A program made the position numbers and the translations under genes. A stretch of DNA of 15,468 nt, taken from the NCBI GenBank assembly GCA_905192625.1, contig CAJJLI010000007.1, forward strand, positions 1-15,468, written 5' to 3'. Positions 7,571 through 15,000 of this stretch are shown piece after piece. Numbering within the stretch: position 1 is the stretch's first letter; each line of letters opens with the position of its first letter. This DNA comes from an uncultured Clostridium sp. GTDB taxonomy: Bacteria > Bacillota > Clostridia > Lachnospirales > Lachnospiraceae. The notes beneath the pieces are model-generated. The model made no database searches and was not told the origin of the DNA. It was given only the letters and a program-made list of their open reading frames with translations.

Positions 7571-7888
7571 TTAGTCAATAATATCTCCGGTTGTTTTAGC
7601 AACACGAACTTTTTTAGGACCTTTTTTGCCATCAACAGTAGTAAAGCCGATTCTTGTAGCTTTACCTTTGTGTAAATACATAACATTAGATGCATCGATT
7701 GGAGCTTCCTGATGAATAATTCCACCCTTTGGATTGCTCTGAGATGCCTTGCTGTGTTTTGTAATTGTGTTAACACCTTCAACTAAAACTTTACCATTAG
7801 AAACGGAAAGAACTTTTCCTTCTTTTCCTTTATCCTTACCAGCGATTACCTTTACGGAATCACCCTTCTTGATTTTTGTAGTTGCCAT
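7571..7888 (-). CDS. rplX: 50S ribosomal protein L24 (uL24)
   Basis: L24 is an early-binding assembly initiator of the large subunit, located near the tunnel exit. The 105-residue product has an N-terminal KOW motif (about 8-35, [20 protein letters not shown]). The [19 protein letters not shown] stretch (52-70) follows, then a basic C-terminal half. Length is normal. The gene starts 14 nt after rplN in the standard rplN-rplX-rplE order. Confidence 0.97.
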   Translation of the reverse strand: MATTKIKKGDSVKVIAGKDKGKEGKVLSVSNGKVLVEGVNTITKHSKASQSNPKGGIIHQEAPIDASNVMYLHKGKATRIGFTTVDGKKGPKKVRVAKTTGDIID

Positions 7889-7902
7889 GTCACGACACCC
7901 CC

Positions 7903-8271
7903 TTATAATACTTCTGGTGCTAGTGAAACGATTTTCATGAATTGCTTTTCTCTCAATTCTCTAGCTACTGGTCCAAAGATACGAGTTCCTTTTGGATTCT
8001 TGTCATCTTTAATAATTACTGCAGCATTCTCGTCAAATCTGATATAAGAACCGTCTTTACGACGAGCTCCCTTTACAGAACGTACGACAACAGCCTTAAC
8101 AACATCGCCCTTCTTTACAACTCCGCCTGGTGTTGCATCTTTAACAGAAGCTACGATGATATCGCCTATATTAGCATATCTTCTTGTAGAGCCGCCTAAC
8201 ACTCTGATGCAAAGTAATTCCTTTGCTCCAGTATTGTCAGCAACCTTAAGTCTGCTTTCTGATTGTACCAT
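7903..8271 (-). CDS. rplN: 50S ribosomal protein L14 (uL14)
   Basis: L14 forms part of the subunit interface (bridges to the 30S) and binds the silencing factor RsfS in other bacteria. The 122-residue product starts [20 protein letters not shown] and contains [20 protein letters not shown] (about 65-85) and [13 protein letters not shown] near the end, at the usual length. The chosen ATG has AAAGGAG at 8 nt. A 15-residue in-frame extension upstream spans the ribosome site and is not part of the family. A gap of 97 nt separates it from rpsQ, with a weak GTAAT/ATTAC hairpin and no evident promoter. Confidence 0.97.
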   Translation of the reverse strand: MVQSESRLKVADNTGAKELLCIRVLGGSTRRYANIGDIIVASVKDATPGGVVKKGDVVKAVVVRSVKGARRKDGSYIRFDENAAVIIKDDKNPKGTRIFGPVARELREKQFMKIVSLAPEVL

Positions 8272-8368
8272 TTCAGATACTCCTTTCTCATTTTCCGAAC
8301 TTATTTCGTAATCCAATGAATTACAAATAAATTATGACGCAAAACAATTCAAGTATTTTTCGATCTAA

Positions 8369-8623
8369 TTATTTTGCTTTTTCAATGATTTCAACAAGTC
8401 TCCATCTCTTATCTTTAGATAATGGTCTTGTTTCCATAACTTTTACTCTATCGCCGATTTTACATTCATTGTTCTCATCATGAGCCTTTAATTTATAAGT
8501 TCTCTTTACGATTTTGCTATAAAGAGGATGCTTAACGTTATCAACTACTGCTACAACGATAGTTTTATCCATCTTATCACTTACTACCTTACCGGTACGA
8601 ACTTTTCTTAGATTTCTTTCCAC
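8369..8623 (-). CDS. rpsQ: 30S ribosomal protein S17 (uS17), GTG start
   Basis: S17 is an early-binding OB-fold protein of the 30S body that contacts the 5' domain of 16S rRNA. The 84-residue product ((M)[25 protein letters not shown]...) has the signature [20 protein letters not shown] near its end. The start codon is GTG at 8621-8623, 7 nt after AAAGGAG. It follows rpmC after 76 nt. That gap contains a 6-bp GAGTCT/AGACTC hairpin (8663-8684). Confidence 0.96.
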   Translation of the reverse strand: MERNLRKVRTGKVVSDKMDKTIVVAVVDNVKHPLYSKIVKRTYKLKAHDENNECKIGDRVKVMETRPLSKDKRWRLVEIIEKAK

Positions 8624-8699
8624 AGCAATACTCCTTTCTTAAACTGAAGTCTATTCTTTAATGAGTCTATGATACGAAAGACTCCCTTAATATTTATGA

Positions 8700-8909
8700 T
8701 TAGTTAGCTGCCTTTGCTTTCTCAGAGATAACTGTCTGAATTCTAGCAATGTTTTTTCTAACGTCTTTAATTCTGCTTGTGTTATCTAATTGATTTGTTG
8801 CGTTTTGGAATCTTAAATTAAAAAGTTCCTTTTTAGCAGCTACTAAAGCTTCATTTAACTCTGCAGGGGATTTTGCTTTTAAATCTTCTACATATTTATT
8901 AGTTTTCAC
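8700..8909 (-). CDS. rpmC: 50S ribosomal protein L29 (uL29), GTG start
   Basis: L29 is a two-helix protein at the tunnel exit, close to L23 and the sites of SRP and trigger factor binding. The 69-residue product ((M)[19 protein letters not shown]...) contains the signature [22 protein letters not shown] followed by [12 protein letters not shown] place the start at GTG 8907-8909, 8 nt after GGAGG. An in-frame GTG three codons upstream overlaps that site. The gene overlaps the end of rplP by 11 nt, pointing to coupled translation. Confidence 0.95.
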   Translation of the reverse strand: MKTNKYVEDLKAKSPAELNEALVAAKKELFNLRFQNATNQLDNTSRIKDVRKNIARIQTVISEKAKAAN

Positions 8910-9336
8910 TGCCCGCACCTCCTTCTAAGTCTGCGCGAGAAACTATCTTGCACTTTACAGGTAATTTATGAGAAGCAAGACGAAGAGCTTCTCTAGCTGT
9001 TTCTTCTGGAACACCAGCGATTTCAAACATTACGCGGCCTGGTTTTACAACTGCTACCCAGTATTCTAATGAACCTTTACCGGAACCCATACGAGTTTCA
9101 GCTGGTTTTGTTGTTACTGGCTTATCAGGGAATATTTTAATCCAAACCTTACCACCACGTTTGATATAACGTGTCATAGCAATACGTGCTGCTTCGATCT
9201 GGTTAGATTTAATCCATGCTGGTTCAACTGCTACAATACCATATTCACCGTTAGAGATTGTATTACCTCTCATAGCTTTACCTGTCATAGTGCCACGGAA
9301 TTGCTTACGGCGCTTTACTCTTTTTGGCATTAACAT
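8899..9336 (-). CDS. rplP: 50S ribosomal protein L16 (uL16)
   Basis: L16 is a late-assembling protein near the A-site tRNA elbow. The 145-residue product begins [15 protein letters not shown] and shows the [20 protein letters not shown] (64-82) and [18 protein letters not shown] (83-100) blocks typical of the family. Its ATG overlaps the rpsC stop codon (TAATG), and the ribosome site AAGGAAGGGAG lies within the last rpsC codons. The 3' end overlaps rpmC. The second ATG two codons later is also a possible start. Confidence 0.97.
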   Translation of the reverse strand: MLMPKRVKRRKQFRGTMTGKAMRGNTISNGEYGIVAVEPAWIKSNQIEAARIAMTRYIKRGGKVWIKIFPDKPVTTKPAETRMGSGKGSLEYWVAVVKPGRVMFEIAGVPEETAREALRLASHKLPVKCKIVSRADLEGGAGSEN

Positions 9337-9995
9337 TATTTATCGCTCCCTTCCTTTTTATTTCCTTTTGTTGGAAGTACTTCACCATGGTAAACCCAAA
9401 CTTTAACGCCTAATTTACCATAAGTTGTATCTGCTTCTGCGAATCCATAATCAATATCTGCACGAAGTGTCTGTAGTGGAATAGTTCCTTCGCTATAAAA
9501 CTCTGTACGAGCCATATCAGCACCACCAAGACGACCGGAAACTGCTGTCTTAATACCTTTAGCACCAGTTTTCATTGTTCTAGACATTGTTGATTTCATT
9601 GCTCTTCTAAAAGAAATACGATTTTCAAGCTGTGTTGCAATGTTTTCAGCTACTAACTGAGCATTTGCATCAGGCTTTTTAATTTCTTTGATTTCGATGT
9701 TAAGTTTTTTATCTGTATACTTAGAAAGTTCTACTTTGATTTTTTCGATTTCTGATCCAGCTTTACCGATTACAACACCTGGTTTTGCTGTGAAGATGAT
9801 AACCTTTAATTTATCAGATGCACGCTCAATTTCGATCTTAGCAACACCTGAACTATATAACTTTTTCTTCAAGTATGTTCTGATATTGTAGTCTTCTACT
9901 AAGTTATCTGCAAAATCAGCTTCCGCATACCATCTAGAGTCCCAGTCATTGATAACTCCGACTCTTAAGCCATGAGGATTAACTTTTTGTCCCAT
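9336..9995 (-). CDS. rpsC: 30S ribosomal protein S3 (uS3)
   Basis: S3 lies at the mRNA entry of the 30S head and takes part in mRNA unwinding. The 219-residue product starts [20 protein letters not shown]. Its type-II KH domain has the GxxG loop G77-K-A-G80 ([16 protein letters not shown]), and the C-terminal domain contains [31 protein letters not shown]. Length matches the Gram-positive family. It begins 11 nt after rplV with a GGAGG-type site, and its stop codon is shared with the rplP start. Confidence 0.98.
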   Translation of the reverse strand: MGQKVNPHGLRVGVINDWDSRWYAEADFADNLVEDYNIRTYLKKKLYSSGVAKIEIERASDKLKVIIFTAKPGVVIGKAGSEIEKIKVELSKYTDKKLNIEIKEIKKPDANAQLVAENIATQLENRISFRRAMKSTMSRTMKTGAKGIKTAVSGRLGGADMARTEFYSEGTIPLQTLRADIDYGFAEADTTYGKLGVKVWVYHGEVLPTKGNKKEGSDK

Positions 9996-10006
9996 GATTG
10001 CCCTCC

Positions 10007-10393
10007 TTATCTTTCATTAAGCACGATTGTGATATGGCTAGTTCTCTTTAAAATTCTATAAGCTCTACCCTGTGCTCTAGGTTTGATTCTCTTCATTGTT
10101 GGTGCGCTTCCTGCATAACATTCTTGAATGTAAAGTTTTGATACATCCATTCCGTTATTGTTTTCAGCATTTGCAATTGCTGATTTTAATAATTTCTCTA
10201 TTAAAGTTGAAGCATATCTTGGGTTATAAGCTAATATACCAAGTGCTGTTTGTACATCCTTGCCTCTGATTGCATCAAGAACGAAACATGCTTTTTGAAC
10301 AGATACTCTAGCGTAAGATAACTTTGCACTAGGTCTTGTATCTTTGTTTGCATTTCTTTCTCTCTTAATCTGGGATCTATGTCCTTTCGCCAT
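10007..10393 (-). CDS. rplV: 50S ribosomal protein L22 (uL22), N-terminally extended
   Basis: L22 lines the polypeptide exit tunnel with a long beta hairpin. Here that hairpin is roughly residues 95-122, including [19 protein letters not shown]. The 128-residue product is longer than the about 110 residues usual for the family because of a basic N-terminal extension ([24 protein letters not shown]) before the normal start of homology at [21 protein letters not shown]. The ATG has AAAGGAGG at 8 nt, so the extension is translated. Such extensions are familiar to me from Lachnospiraceae. The gene follows rpsS after 159 nt, an unusually long gap, and is 11 nt before rpsC. Confidence 0.96.
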   Translation of the reverse strand: MAKGHRSQIKRERNANKDTRPSAKLSYARVSVQKACFVLDAIRGKDVQTALGILAYNPRYASTLIEKLLKSAIANAENNNGMDVSKLYIQECYAGSAPTMKRIKPRAQGRAYRILKRTSHITIVLNER

Positions 10394-10527
10394 GGATGAA
10401 ACCTCCTTTCGAATTTCACGGTGTTTCGTACTCTATATTTCAAATCTAATATAAAGACTTAAATTCATCTTTTATTTTTGTCAATGATTCATCATAGGAT
10501 AAATCCTAACTAATTTAATTGCTTTGC

Positions 10528-10559
10528 AAGATAATTTTAGCAAGTGCTAAAATTATCTT
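10528..10559 (-). repeat. 14-bp perfect hairpin spanning the rpsS stop codon
   Basis: Arms 10528-10541 and 10546-10559 (AAGATAATTTTAGC and its exact complement) flank a 4-nt loop. The rpsS stop codon (10553-10555) lies inside the stem. On the minus strand the following bases are GCAAAGCAATTAAATTAG, not a T run, so this is not a standard intrinsic terminator. It may be an RNase III-type processing or mRNA end-protecting element between rpsS and rplV. Confidence 0.6.
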
Positions 10560-10831
10560 CTAGCCTTTTTCTCATCTTTTCCATGTCCACGGAAAGTTCT
10601 TGTAGCAACAAACTCACCAAGTTTGTGTCCAACCATATCCTCAGTAACATATACAGGAACATGTCTTCTTCCATCATGAACAGCGAATGTATGACCAACA
10701 AACTGTGGGAAAATTGTAGAACGACGAGACCAAGTCTTAACAACTGTCTTATCGCCTGCAGTATTCATAGCATCTACTTTCTTAAGTAAATGATCATCAG
10801 CAAATGGTCCCTTCTTTAATGAACGTGCCAT
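10553..10831 (-). CDS. rpsS: 30S ribosomal protein S19 (uS19)
   Basis: S19 sits in the 30S head and forms intersubunit contacts with L5. The 92-residue product begins [19 protein letters not shown] and contains [20 protein letters not shown] and [16 protein letters not shown], all highly conserved. Length is normal. The ATG has AAAAGGAGG upstream. It starts 18 nt after rplB, and its stop codon is buried in a long hairpin (10528-10559). Confidence 0.98.
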   Translation of the reverse strand: MARSLKKGPFADDHLLKKVDAMNTAGDKTVVKTWSRRSTIFPQFVGHTFAVHDGRRHVPVYVTEDMVGHKLGEFVATRTFRGHGKDEKKARR

Positions 10832-10849
10832 ATAGGTTCAACCTCCTTT

Positions 10850-11695
10850 TTACTTCGTTAATGTCTTACCGTCTCTTCTTCTGATAATTAACTTATTGGA
10901 CTGTTTCTTCTTCTTACGAGTCTTAAGTCCAAGTGCTGGTTTGCCCCAAGGTGTAGATGGTCCTGGACGACCGATACCAGTTCTACCTTCACCACCACCA
11001 TGTGGATGGTCATTAGGGTTCATTACGGAACCACGAACTGTAGGTCTAATACCCATATGACGTTTACGTCCTGCTTTACCAACTGTAATTAATTCATGAT
11101 CAGCGTTACCAACCTGGCCAATAGTTGCACGGCAGATGATTGGAACCATTCTCATTTCACCAGATGGTAATCTAAGTGTTGCATATTTTCCTTCTTTAGC
11201 CATTAACTGTGCAGAGTTACCAGCGGAACGAACTAACTGTCCACCCTTACCTGGATATAACTCGATGTTATGAATTTGAGAACCTACTGGAATGTTAGCA
11301 AGTGGTAAGCAGTTACCTACTTTAATTTCTGCAGTTTCACCATTCATTAATGTTTCACCAACAGTTAAGCCTACTGGTGCTAAAATATATGATTTCTCGC
11401 CATCAGCATATGTGATTAAAGCGATGTTTGCTGTTCTATTTGGATCGTATTCGATTGTTTTAACAACAGCTGGAATACCATCTTTTTTTCTTTTAAAGTC
11501 AATGATTCTGTATTTTCTTCTAGAACCACCACCATGATGTCTTACTGTAATCTTTCCTTGATTGTTACGACCAGCGTTTTTCTTTAAAGAAACTAACAAT
11601 GATTTTTCAGGAGTTGAACAAGTAATTTCTGAAAAATCGGAGCCAGTCATATGTCTTCTGGAAGGTGTATATGGGTTATATTTTTTAATTCCCAT
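10850..11695 (-). CDS. rplB: 50S ribosomal protein L2 (uL2)
   Basis: L2 is a core large-subunit protein needed for subunit association and close to the peptidyl-transferase centre. From [18 protein letters not shown] the product is 281 residues, close to the usual 275-280. The C-terminal segment [19 protein letters not shown] includes the conserved histidine near the catalytic centre and is followed by the basic tail [17 protein letters not shown]. The ATG at 11693-11695 has AAAGGAG at 8 nt. An 18-codon in-frame extension upstream would include the ribosome site and is not part of the family. It lies 170 nt after rplW and 18 nt before rpsS. Confidence 0.97.
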   Translation of the reverse strand: MGIKKYNPYTPSRRHMTGSDFSEITCSTPEKSLLVSLKKNAGRNNQGKITVRHHGGGSRRKYRIIDFKRKKDGIPAVVKTIEYDPNRTANIALITYADGEKSYILAPVGLTVGETLMNGETAEIKVGNCLPLANIPVGSQIHNIELYPGKGGQLVRSAGNSAQLMAKEGKYATLRLPSGEMRMVPIICRATIGQVGNADHELITVGKAGRKRHMGIRPTVRGSVMNPNDHPHGGGEGRTGIGRPGPSTPWGKPALGLKTRKKKKQSNKLIIRRRDGKTLTK

Positions 11696-11865
11696 GTCAC
11701 TATCTCCTTTCGTCGCTCCACGCAATATTCTACTAATGTGTAAATGCAAACTCTATATAGCGTCTACATTTCCACCAACTATTTGGGCAGATTATCTGCT
11801 ATAGTTCAGATTCTGTAAGAACTCTTACATCCTCTGTTTTTCTGCGCTTAATTAATAACTATATC
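11696..11865 (-). promoter_or_regulatory. Long rplW-rplB spacer with hairpins (possible rplB leader)
   Basis: These 170 nt contain TGTAAG/CTTACA with a 4-nt loop (11814-11829) and GCAGA/TCTGC with a 3-nt loop (11787-11799). An alternative ATCTG/CAGAT pairing (11794-11798 with 11807-11811) competes with the latter. Just upstream of the rplB ribosome site, minus-strand CGTGGAGCGA (11713-11722) recurs exactly in the rpsJ leader (14263-14272). I see no convincing promoter. A regulatory role is inferred only from length and structure. Confidence 0.35.
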
Positions 11866-12165
11866 TTATAGTCCAGAGAAAATTTCGATCTCTGCACTGT
11901 CAGCTGTTAACTGAACAATTGCTTTTTTCATTTTAGCTGTTTTACCAACAGTATTTCCACGTCTACGGTTTTTTCCGTCTAAGTTCATTGTGTTTACGCT
12001 TGCAACCTTAGTTCCGGCAAACATTTTTTCAACAGCTTCTTTTACCTGAGACTTTGTAGCTTCTGGGTGAACAGAAAAAGTATATTTCTTTTCGCTCATA
12101 GAGTTCATACTCTTCTCAGTAACGATTGGCTTAAGTATAACATCATAATATTTTAAATTTGCCAT
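11866..12165 (-). CDS. rplW: 50S ribosomal protein L23 (uL23)
   Basis: L23 lies at the tunnel exit and is the docking site for trigger factor and SRP. The 99-residue product starts MANLKYYDVILKPIVTEKS and has KKYTFSVHPEATKSQVKEAVEKMF and GKNRRRGNTVGKTAKMKKAIVQL, typical of the family. Its ATG shares one base with the rplD stop codon (TAATG). The ribosome site GAGGAGGTG is formed by the last rplD codons, so translation is very likely coupled. Confidence 0.97.
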   Translation of the reverse strand: MANLKYYDVILKPIVTEKSMNSMSEKKYTFSVHPEATKSQVKEAVEKMFAGTKVASVNTMNLDGKNRRRGNTVGKTAKMKKAIVQLTADSAEIEIFSGL

Positions 12166-12785
12166 TATGCGTACACCTCCTCGATCTGTGCCACTGCATC
12201 CTTGGTAATTACGATTGTATCATACTTAACAATGTCATATACATTGATAGCGTTTGATGTTGCTGTTCTTACCGTAGGAATGTTTCTTGCAGAAAGAATA
12301 ACATTATCATCCTTCTTATCAAGAACTACTAACGCTTTGTTAACTTTTAAGTTCTCAAGAACTGCTACCATTTTCTTAGTTTTGATTTCATCAAAATTGA
12401 TAGAATCTAAAACAACGATCTTGTTAGCTTCTACTCTAGAAGTTAAAGCAGATTTAATAGCAAGAGCTTTTTCTTTTCTATTCATTTTGAATGAGTAATC
12501 TCTTGGCTTTGGAGCAAATACAACGCCGCCACCTTTCCATTGTGGTGCTCTTGTTGAACCTTGTCTAGCATGACCTGTTCCTTTTTGTCTCCATGGCTTT
12601 CTTCCACCACCGCTAACTTCGGCACGTGTTTTAGCGCTTTGAGTTCCTTGACGCTTATTTGCAAGCTGGCTAACAACAGCCATATGCATTAAATGTTCAT
12701 TTACTTCTACGCCGAAGATTGCATCATTAAGTTCTAATGAACCAACTTCTTTGCCTTCTATATTATAAACTTTTACATTTGCCAT
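12165..12785 (-). CDS. rplD: 50S ribosomal protein L4 (uL4)
   Basis: L4 is an early assembly protein whose long loop lines the exit tunnel. In E. coli it also controls its own S10 operon. The 206-residue product has the tunnel loop at about 45-95 (KRQGTQSAKTRAEVSGGGRK, then PWRQKGTGHARQGSTRAP) and the globular C-terminal half with the NVYDIVKYDTIVITKDAV region. Length is normal. It begins 27 nt after rplC with AAAGGAGG, and its end overlaps rplW. The known regulatory role of L4 elsewhere makes it a candidate ligand for the leaders upstream of rpsJ and rplC, but nothing in the sequence proves this. Confidence 0.97.
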   Translation of the reverse strand: MANVKVYNIEGKEVGSLELNDAIFGVEVNEHLMHMAVVSQLANKRQGTQSAKTRAEVSGGGRKPWRQKGTGHARQGSTRAPQWKGGGVVFAPKPRDYSFKMNRKEKALAIKSALTSRVEANKIVVLDSINFDEIKTKKMVAVLENLKVNKALVVLDKKDDNVILSARNIPTVRTATSNAINVYDIVKYDTIVITKDAVAQIEEVYA

Positions 12786-12812
12786 TATAGTGTTCCTCCT
12801 TTCCTAAAGCAT

Positions 12813-13448
12813 TTAGTTTGCGTTTTTAACTGTTTCTTTTAACATTATCATAGCTTTCTTTGGTCCTGGAACAGCACCTTTAACTAAGATAACATTATTG
12901 TCAACATCAACTTTAACTACTTCAAGGTTCTGTACTGTTACTCTTACATTACCCATATGACCTGGCATGTGTTTACCTTTAAATACACGACCTGGAGTTG
13001 TAGCAGCACCGTTAGAACCAGCATGTCTGTGGAACTTAGAACCGTGAGCCATAGGTCCTCTGGAAAGTCCGTGTCTCTTAATAGCACCTTGGAATCCTTT
13101 ACCTTTGGAAGTACCTGTTGCATCAATCTTATCTCCAGCGGAGAAGATATCAGCTTTGATTTCCTGACCTACTGTGTAGTCTGTTGCATTCTCAAACTTA
13201 AACTCTTTAAGAAATCTCTTATTTGCAACACCTGCTTTTGCAAAGTGTCCCTTTCTTGGTTTGTTAACGAGCACTTCTCTAATGTCGCCATAACCAACCT
13301 GTACCGCATTGTATCCATCGTTATCAACAGTTTTAACCTGTGTTACTACGCATGGACCAGCTTGCAATACTGTTACTGGAATAAATTTTCCATCTTCATT
13401 GAAGATCTGAGTCATTCCAACTTTTGTAGCTAATATTGCTTTCTTCAT
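12813..13448 (-). CDS. rplC: 50S ribosomal protein L3 (uL3)
   Basis: L3 is one of the two 50S assembly initiators and reaches towards the peptidyl-transferase centre. The 211-residue product starts [20 protein letters not shown]. It has the [13 protein letters not shown] block (115-127) and the extended loop [20 protein letters not shown] (135-154) followed by [10 protein letters not shown] (157-166), all conserved. The ATG has AGGAGG at 8 nt. In most bacteria rplC follows rpsJ closely, but here 269 nt of structured spacer intervene. It is 27 nt before rplD. Confidence 0.98.
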   Translation of the reverse strand: MKKAILATKVGMTQIFNEDGKFIPVTVLQAGPCVVTQVKTVDNDGYNAVQVGYGDIREVLVNKPRKGHFAKAGVANKRFLKEFKFENATDYTVGQEIKADIFSAGDKIDATGTSKGKGFQGAIKRHGLSRGPMAHGSKFHRHAGSNGAATTPGRVFKGKHMPGHMGNVRVTVQNLEVVKVDVDNNVILVKGAVPGPKKAMIMLKETVKNAN

Positions 13449-13717
13449 AACTTTTACCTCCTGTTTAATCTACAGCGGATTATGCTGTTTTGCATAATCA
13501 TCCTAGATGGTCTTATACCGGAAGCTTCGTCTTACGACAAGCATTTAACCGCTTGTCTATCTAAGATCTTAAGTGCCTATCGACACAATGTATTTTCACA
13601 AAACACTTTCCTAATATATAAACCCTAAGGATTATTATCTAACTCATTCTGGTGTTCCAATTAAGGAGCATCCCCTGACATCTTTCTCATTTAAAATGGG
13701 ATATTGAGAGCGTAATA
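13449..13717 (-). promoter_or_regulatory. Structured leader between rpsJ and rplC
   Basis: This 269-nt gap holds several perfect hairpins. GACAAGC/GCTTGTC (7 bp, 13536-13557) has an alternative in which the GACAAGC arm as read on the plus strand (13536-13542; GCTTGTC on the minus strand) pairs instead with 13524-13531 around a minus-strand GTAA tetraloop. GATTATGC/GCATAATC (8 bp, 6-nt loop, 13478-13499) overlaps a competing ACAGC/GCTGT stem, and a CTGT/ACAG mini-hairpin lies right before the AGGAGG site of rplC. A weak promoter-like pair, TAGATA (13636-13641) and TATATT (13613-13618) spaced 17 nt, is also present. The arrangement suggests control of rplC translation or transcription, by inference only. 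Confidence 0.5.
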
Positions 13718-14035
13718 TTATTTCGCTTTCATTTTGATGTCAATGTAAACACCTGCTGGCATTTCTAATCTTGATAATGCATCAACAGTTTTTTGTGTTG
13801 GAGCAATGATATCGATTAATCTCTTATGTGTTCTTTGCTCAAACTGTTCTCTAGAGTCTTTGTACTTGTGTACCGCTCTAAGAATAGTTACAACCTCTTT
13901 CTTAGTAGGTAGTGGAACTGGTCCGCTCACCTTAGATCCTGTTTTCTTTACAGTTTCAATAATTTTACTTGCAGATGCATCGATTAAATGATGATCATAC
14001 GCTTTGAGAGTAATTCTCATAACTTGACTTGCCAT
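13718..14035 (-). CDS. rpsJ: 30S ribosomal protein S10 (uS10)
   Basis: S10 is a small-subunit head protein, also known from NusB-S10 antitermination complexes. The 105-residue product begins [20 protein letters not shown] and contains [17 protein letters not shown] (37-53), the protruding loop, and [15 protein letters not shown] (62-76), all conserved. Length is close to the usual 102. The ATG is preceded by AAAGGAGG, but 12 nt away and separated by a run of eight T, a slightly long spacing. The next methionine (M6) lacks a site and begins inside the conserved N-terminus. This is the first gene of the operon, with a strong promoter about 320 nt upstream. Confidence 0.97.
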   Translation of the reverse strand: MASQVMRITLKAYDHHLIDASASKIIETVKKTGSKVSGPVPLPTKKEVVTILRAVHKYKDSREQFEQRTHKRLIDIIAPTQKTVDALSRLEMPAGVYIDIKMKAK

Positions 14036-14073
14036 AAAAAAAAGTCGCCTCCTTTTCGCACTTCATATCAGTA

Positions 14074-14119
14074 CGACAAGCGGTGACTGTACACTCACCC
14101 GTGTGTTTCATGCTTGTCG
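14074..14119 (-). promoter_or_regulatory. GACAAGC/GCTTGTC hairpin upstream of the rpsJ ribosome site
   Basis: Arms 14074-14081 and 14112-14119 are perfect 8-bp complements. Between them GGTGA/TCACC (14082-14086 with 14095-14099) can stack as an inner stem. The 3' arm (minus-strand GCTTGTCG) can alternatively pair with GACAAG at 14236-14241. A second block, 14087-14092 with 14227-14232, would extend that long-range helix. The same arm sequence followed by TA recurs in the rplC leader. Confidence 0.5.
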
Positions 14120-14120
14120 G

Positions 14121-14151
14121 AAAATTAAAAACAAGACAATAAAGTCTCGTT
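14121..14151 (-). terminator. Terminator-like attenuator in the rpsJ leader
   Basis: On the minus strand AACGAGAC pairs with GTCTTGTT (14144-14151 with 14130-14137, 8 pairs including one G-U) around a TTTATT loop. The next bases are TTTAATTTT. A hairpin followed by a T-rich tract about 200 nt into the leader is the layout of an attenuator. The stem is modest, so read-through would be expected without a helper factor. Confidence 0.45.
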
Positions 14152-14358
14152 CGTAACTAATTGCTTCATCCCGAAAAAGCTCTCGTTTCGACACGGTTCG
14201 TCTGCTCGTAGCAGCACTATATTCTTGTACAGTGACTTGTCGCCAGTTTCATAACTTGACATTCGCTCCACGGAAAACCTATATGTAAGACTTTGATTTC
14301 ATCAAAATCTAATATAGCAACCTCACGTTTCTACGCTATCAACGTCACAACGATACTT

Positions 14359-14412
14359 ATTATATACTAGTTAATCACCTTTTTCAAGTAGTTTTTTAAT
14401 TTTTTTTGTAAA
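14359..14412 (-). promoter_or_regulatory. Main promoter of the S10-spc operon with UP-like A-tracts
   Basis: On the minus strand TTGAAA (14382-14387) and a perfect TATAAT (14359-14364) are separated by exactly 17 nt. Immediately upstream, 14388-14412 reads as phased A-tracts (a run of eight A, TT, then six A), the composition of an UP element bound by the RNA polymerase alpha C-terminal domain. This is what is expected for a highly expressed ribosomal operon. It is the most likely source of transcription for all genes from rpsJ leftwards. Confidence 0.85.
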
Positions 14413-14921
14413 AAATATTCAACTATATAATTTGTACACTTTTTATATAAGTAGATCGTATTTTTACGACATAACGTTCATAATAATAGCAAAAATTAGT
14501 AGTATTCAGCTTCTAATGCGGATTTTCCTTATTCGACCAGTCACATACATAACTTGATTAAACTTCACACTATTCTGTTTCTTCCTATTATAATAGTCTC
14601 TAAGATTCAAATTTTATAAGTATATATTATTACTTACCCTCTGAATACAAAATATTCTCTATTATATTTGGTGATTATATAAACAATTATACACGCTATA
14701 ACAGTAATTAATCAAAAACTAGTTATAAAATTTTTCTCTAACTCTCTTTCGATACACCAAAACCGTTATTTCGTTTGAGGATATATAAATAGATCCCTTT
14801 ACTTATTTGTAATAATAGATAAAATACCTCATCTCATTTTACAGGGCTCACCCGAAACAGTTCCCTTAAATTATAGTTTTAAAATATGAATAAGAATTCT
14901 CTCCCCGCTTATCAAAATCAA
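14413..14921. other. AT-rich divergent intergenic region, no gene seen
   Basis: About 510 bases of very AT-rich DNA lie between the leftward S10 promoter and the rightward promoter of the zinc-ribbon gene. I see no credible coding frame, no tRNA and no strong inverted repeat. A TATAAT on both strands near 14587-14594 lacks a suitable -35 on either side. The ORF-like stretch on the minus strand that extends into 15260 is antisense to a real gene. Confidence 0.6.
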
Positions 14922-14961
14922 TTTACTTATTTTTGACAATATGGTATAATTTAACTGTAAT
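14922..14961 (+). promoter_or_regulatory. Two overlapping promoters for the zinc-ribbon gene
   Basis: Two good promoters interleave. The first is TTTACT (14922-14927), a 17-nt spacer, and TATAAT (14945-14950) with an extended -10 (TGG before it). The second is a perfect TTGACA (14933-14938), a 17-nt spacer, and TGTAAT (14956-14961). They would start transcription about 11 nt apart, near 14957 and 14968, upstream of the GAGGAGG ribosome site at 14986-14992. Confidence 0.7.
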
Positions 14962-15000
14962 TTACTTAATATAACAGCAATTATTGAGGAGGTACTAGTT

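Larger units (their letters stand above)
14036..14352 (-). promoter_or_regulatory. Leader RNA of the S10 operon (5' UTR of rpsJ)
   Basis: Transcription from the promoter at 14359-14387 would start near 14352 and give a leader of about 317 nt. Hairpins visible are TTTGAT/ATCAAA (14292-14306), CTGCT/AGCAG (14202-14214), a terminator-like stem (14121-14151) and CGACAAGC/GCTTGTCG near the ribosome site (14074-14119). The AAAGGAGG site itself can sit in the loop of a small AAGTGC/GC(G)ACTT hairpin. Length and structure resemble autoregulated ribosomal-protein leaders of other bacteria. Whether it matches a catalogued family I cannot tell. Confidence 0.55.

Noticed and set aside
10456..10484. Perfect TTGACA (minus strand, 10479-10484) in the rpsS-rplV gap as a promoter
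   Set aside because: At 17 nt the -10 position reads TAAGTC, matching only two consensus bases, and shifting the spacing by one does not help.
11696..11749. Upstream in-frame extension of rplB
   Set aside because: It would translate through the ribosome site, and the L2 family begins at [14 protein letters not shown]. Similar extensions of adk, rpsE and rplN were rejected for the same reason.
14933..14950. TTGACA and TATAAT next to each other upstream of the zinc-ribbon gene as one promoter
   Set aside because: They are only 6 nt apart. Each instead pairs with another hexamer at 17 nt, giving two overlapping promoters.
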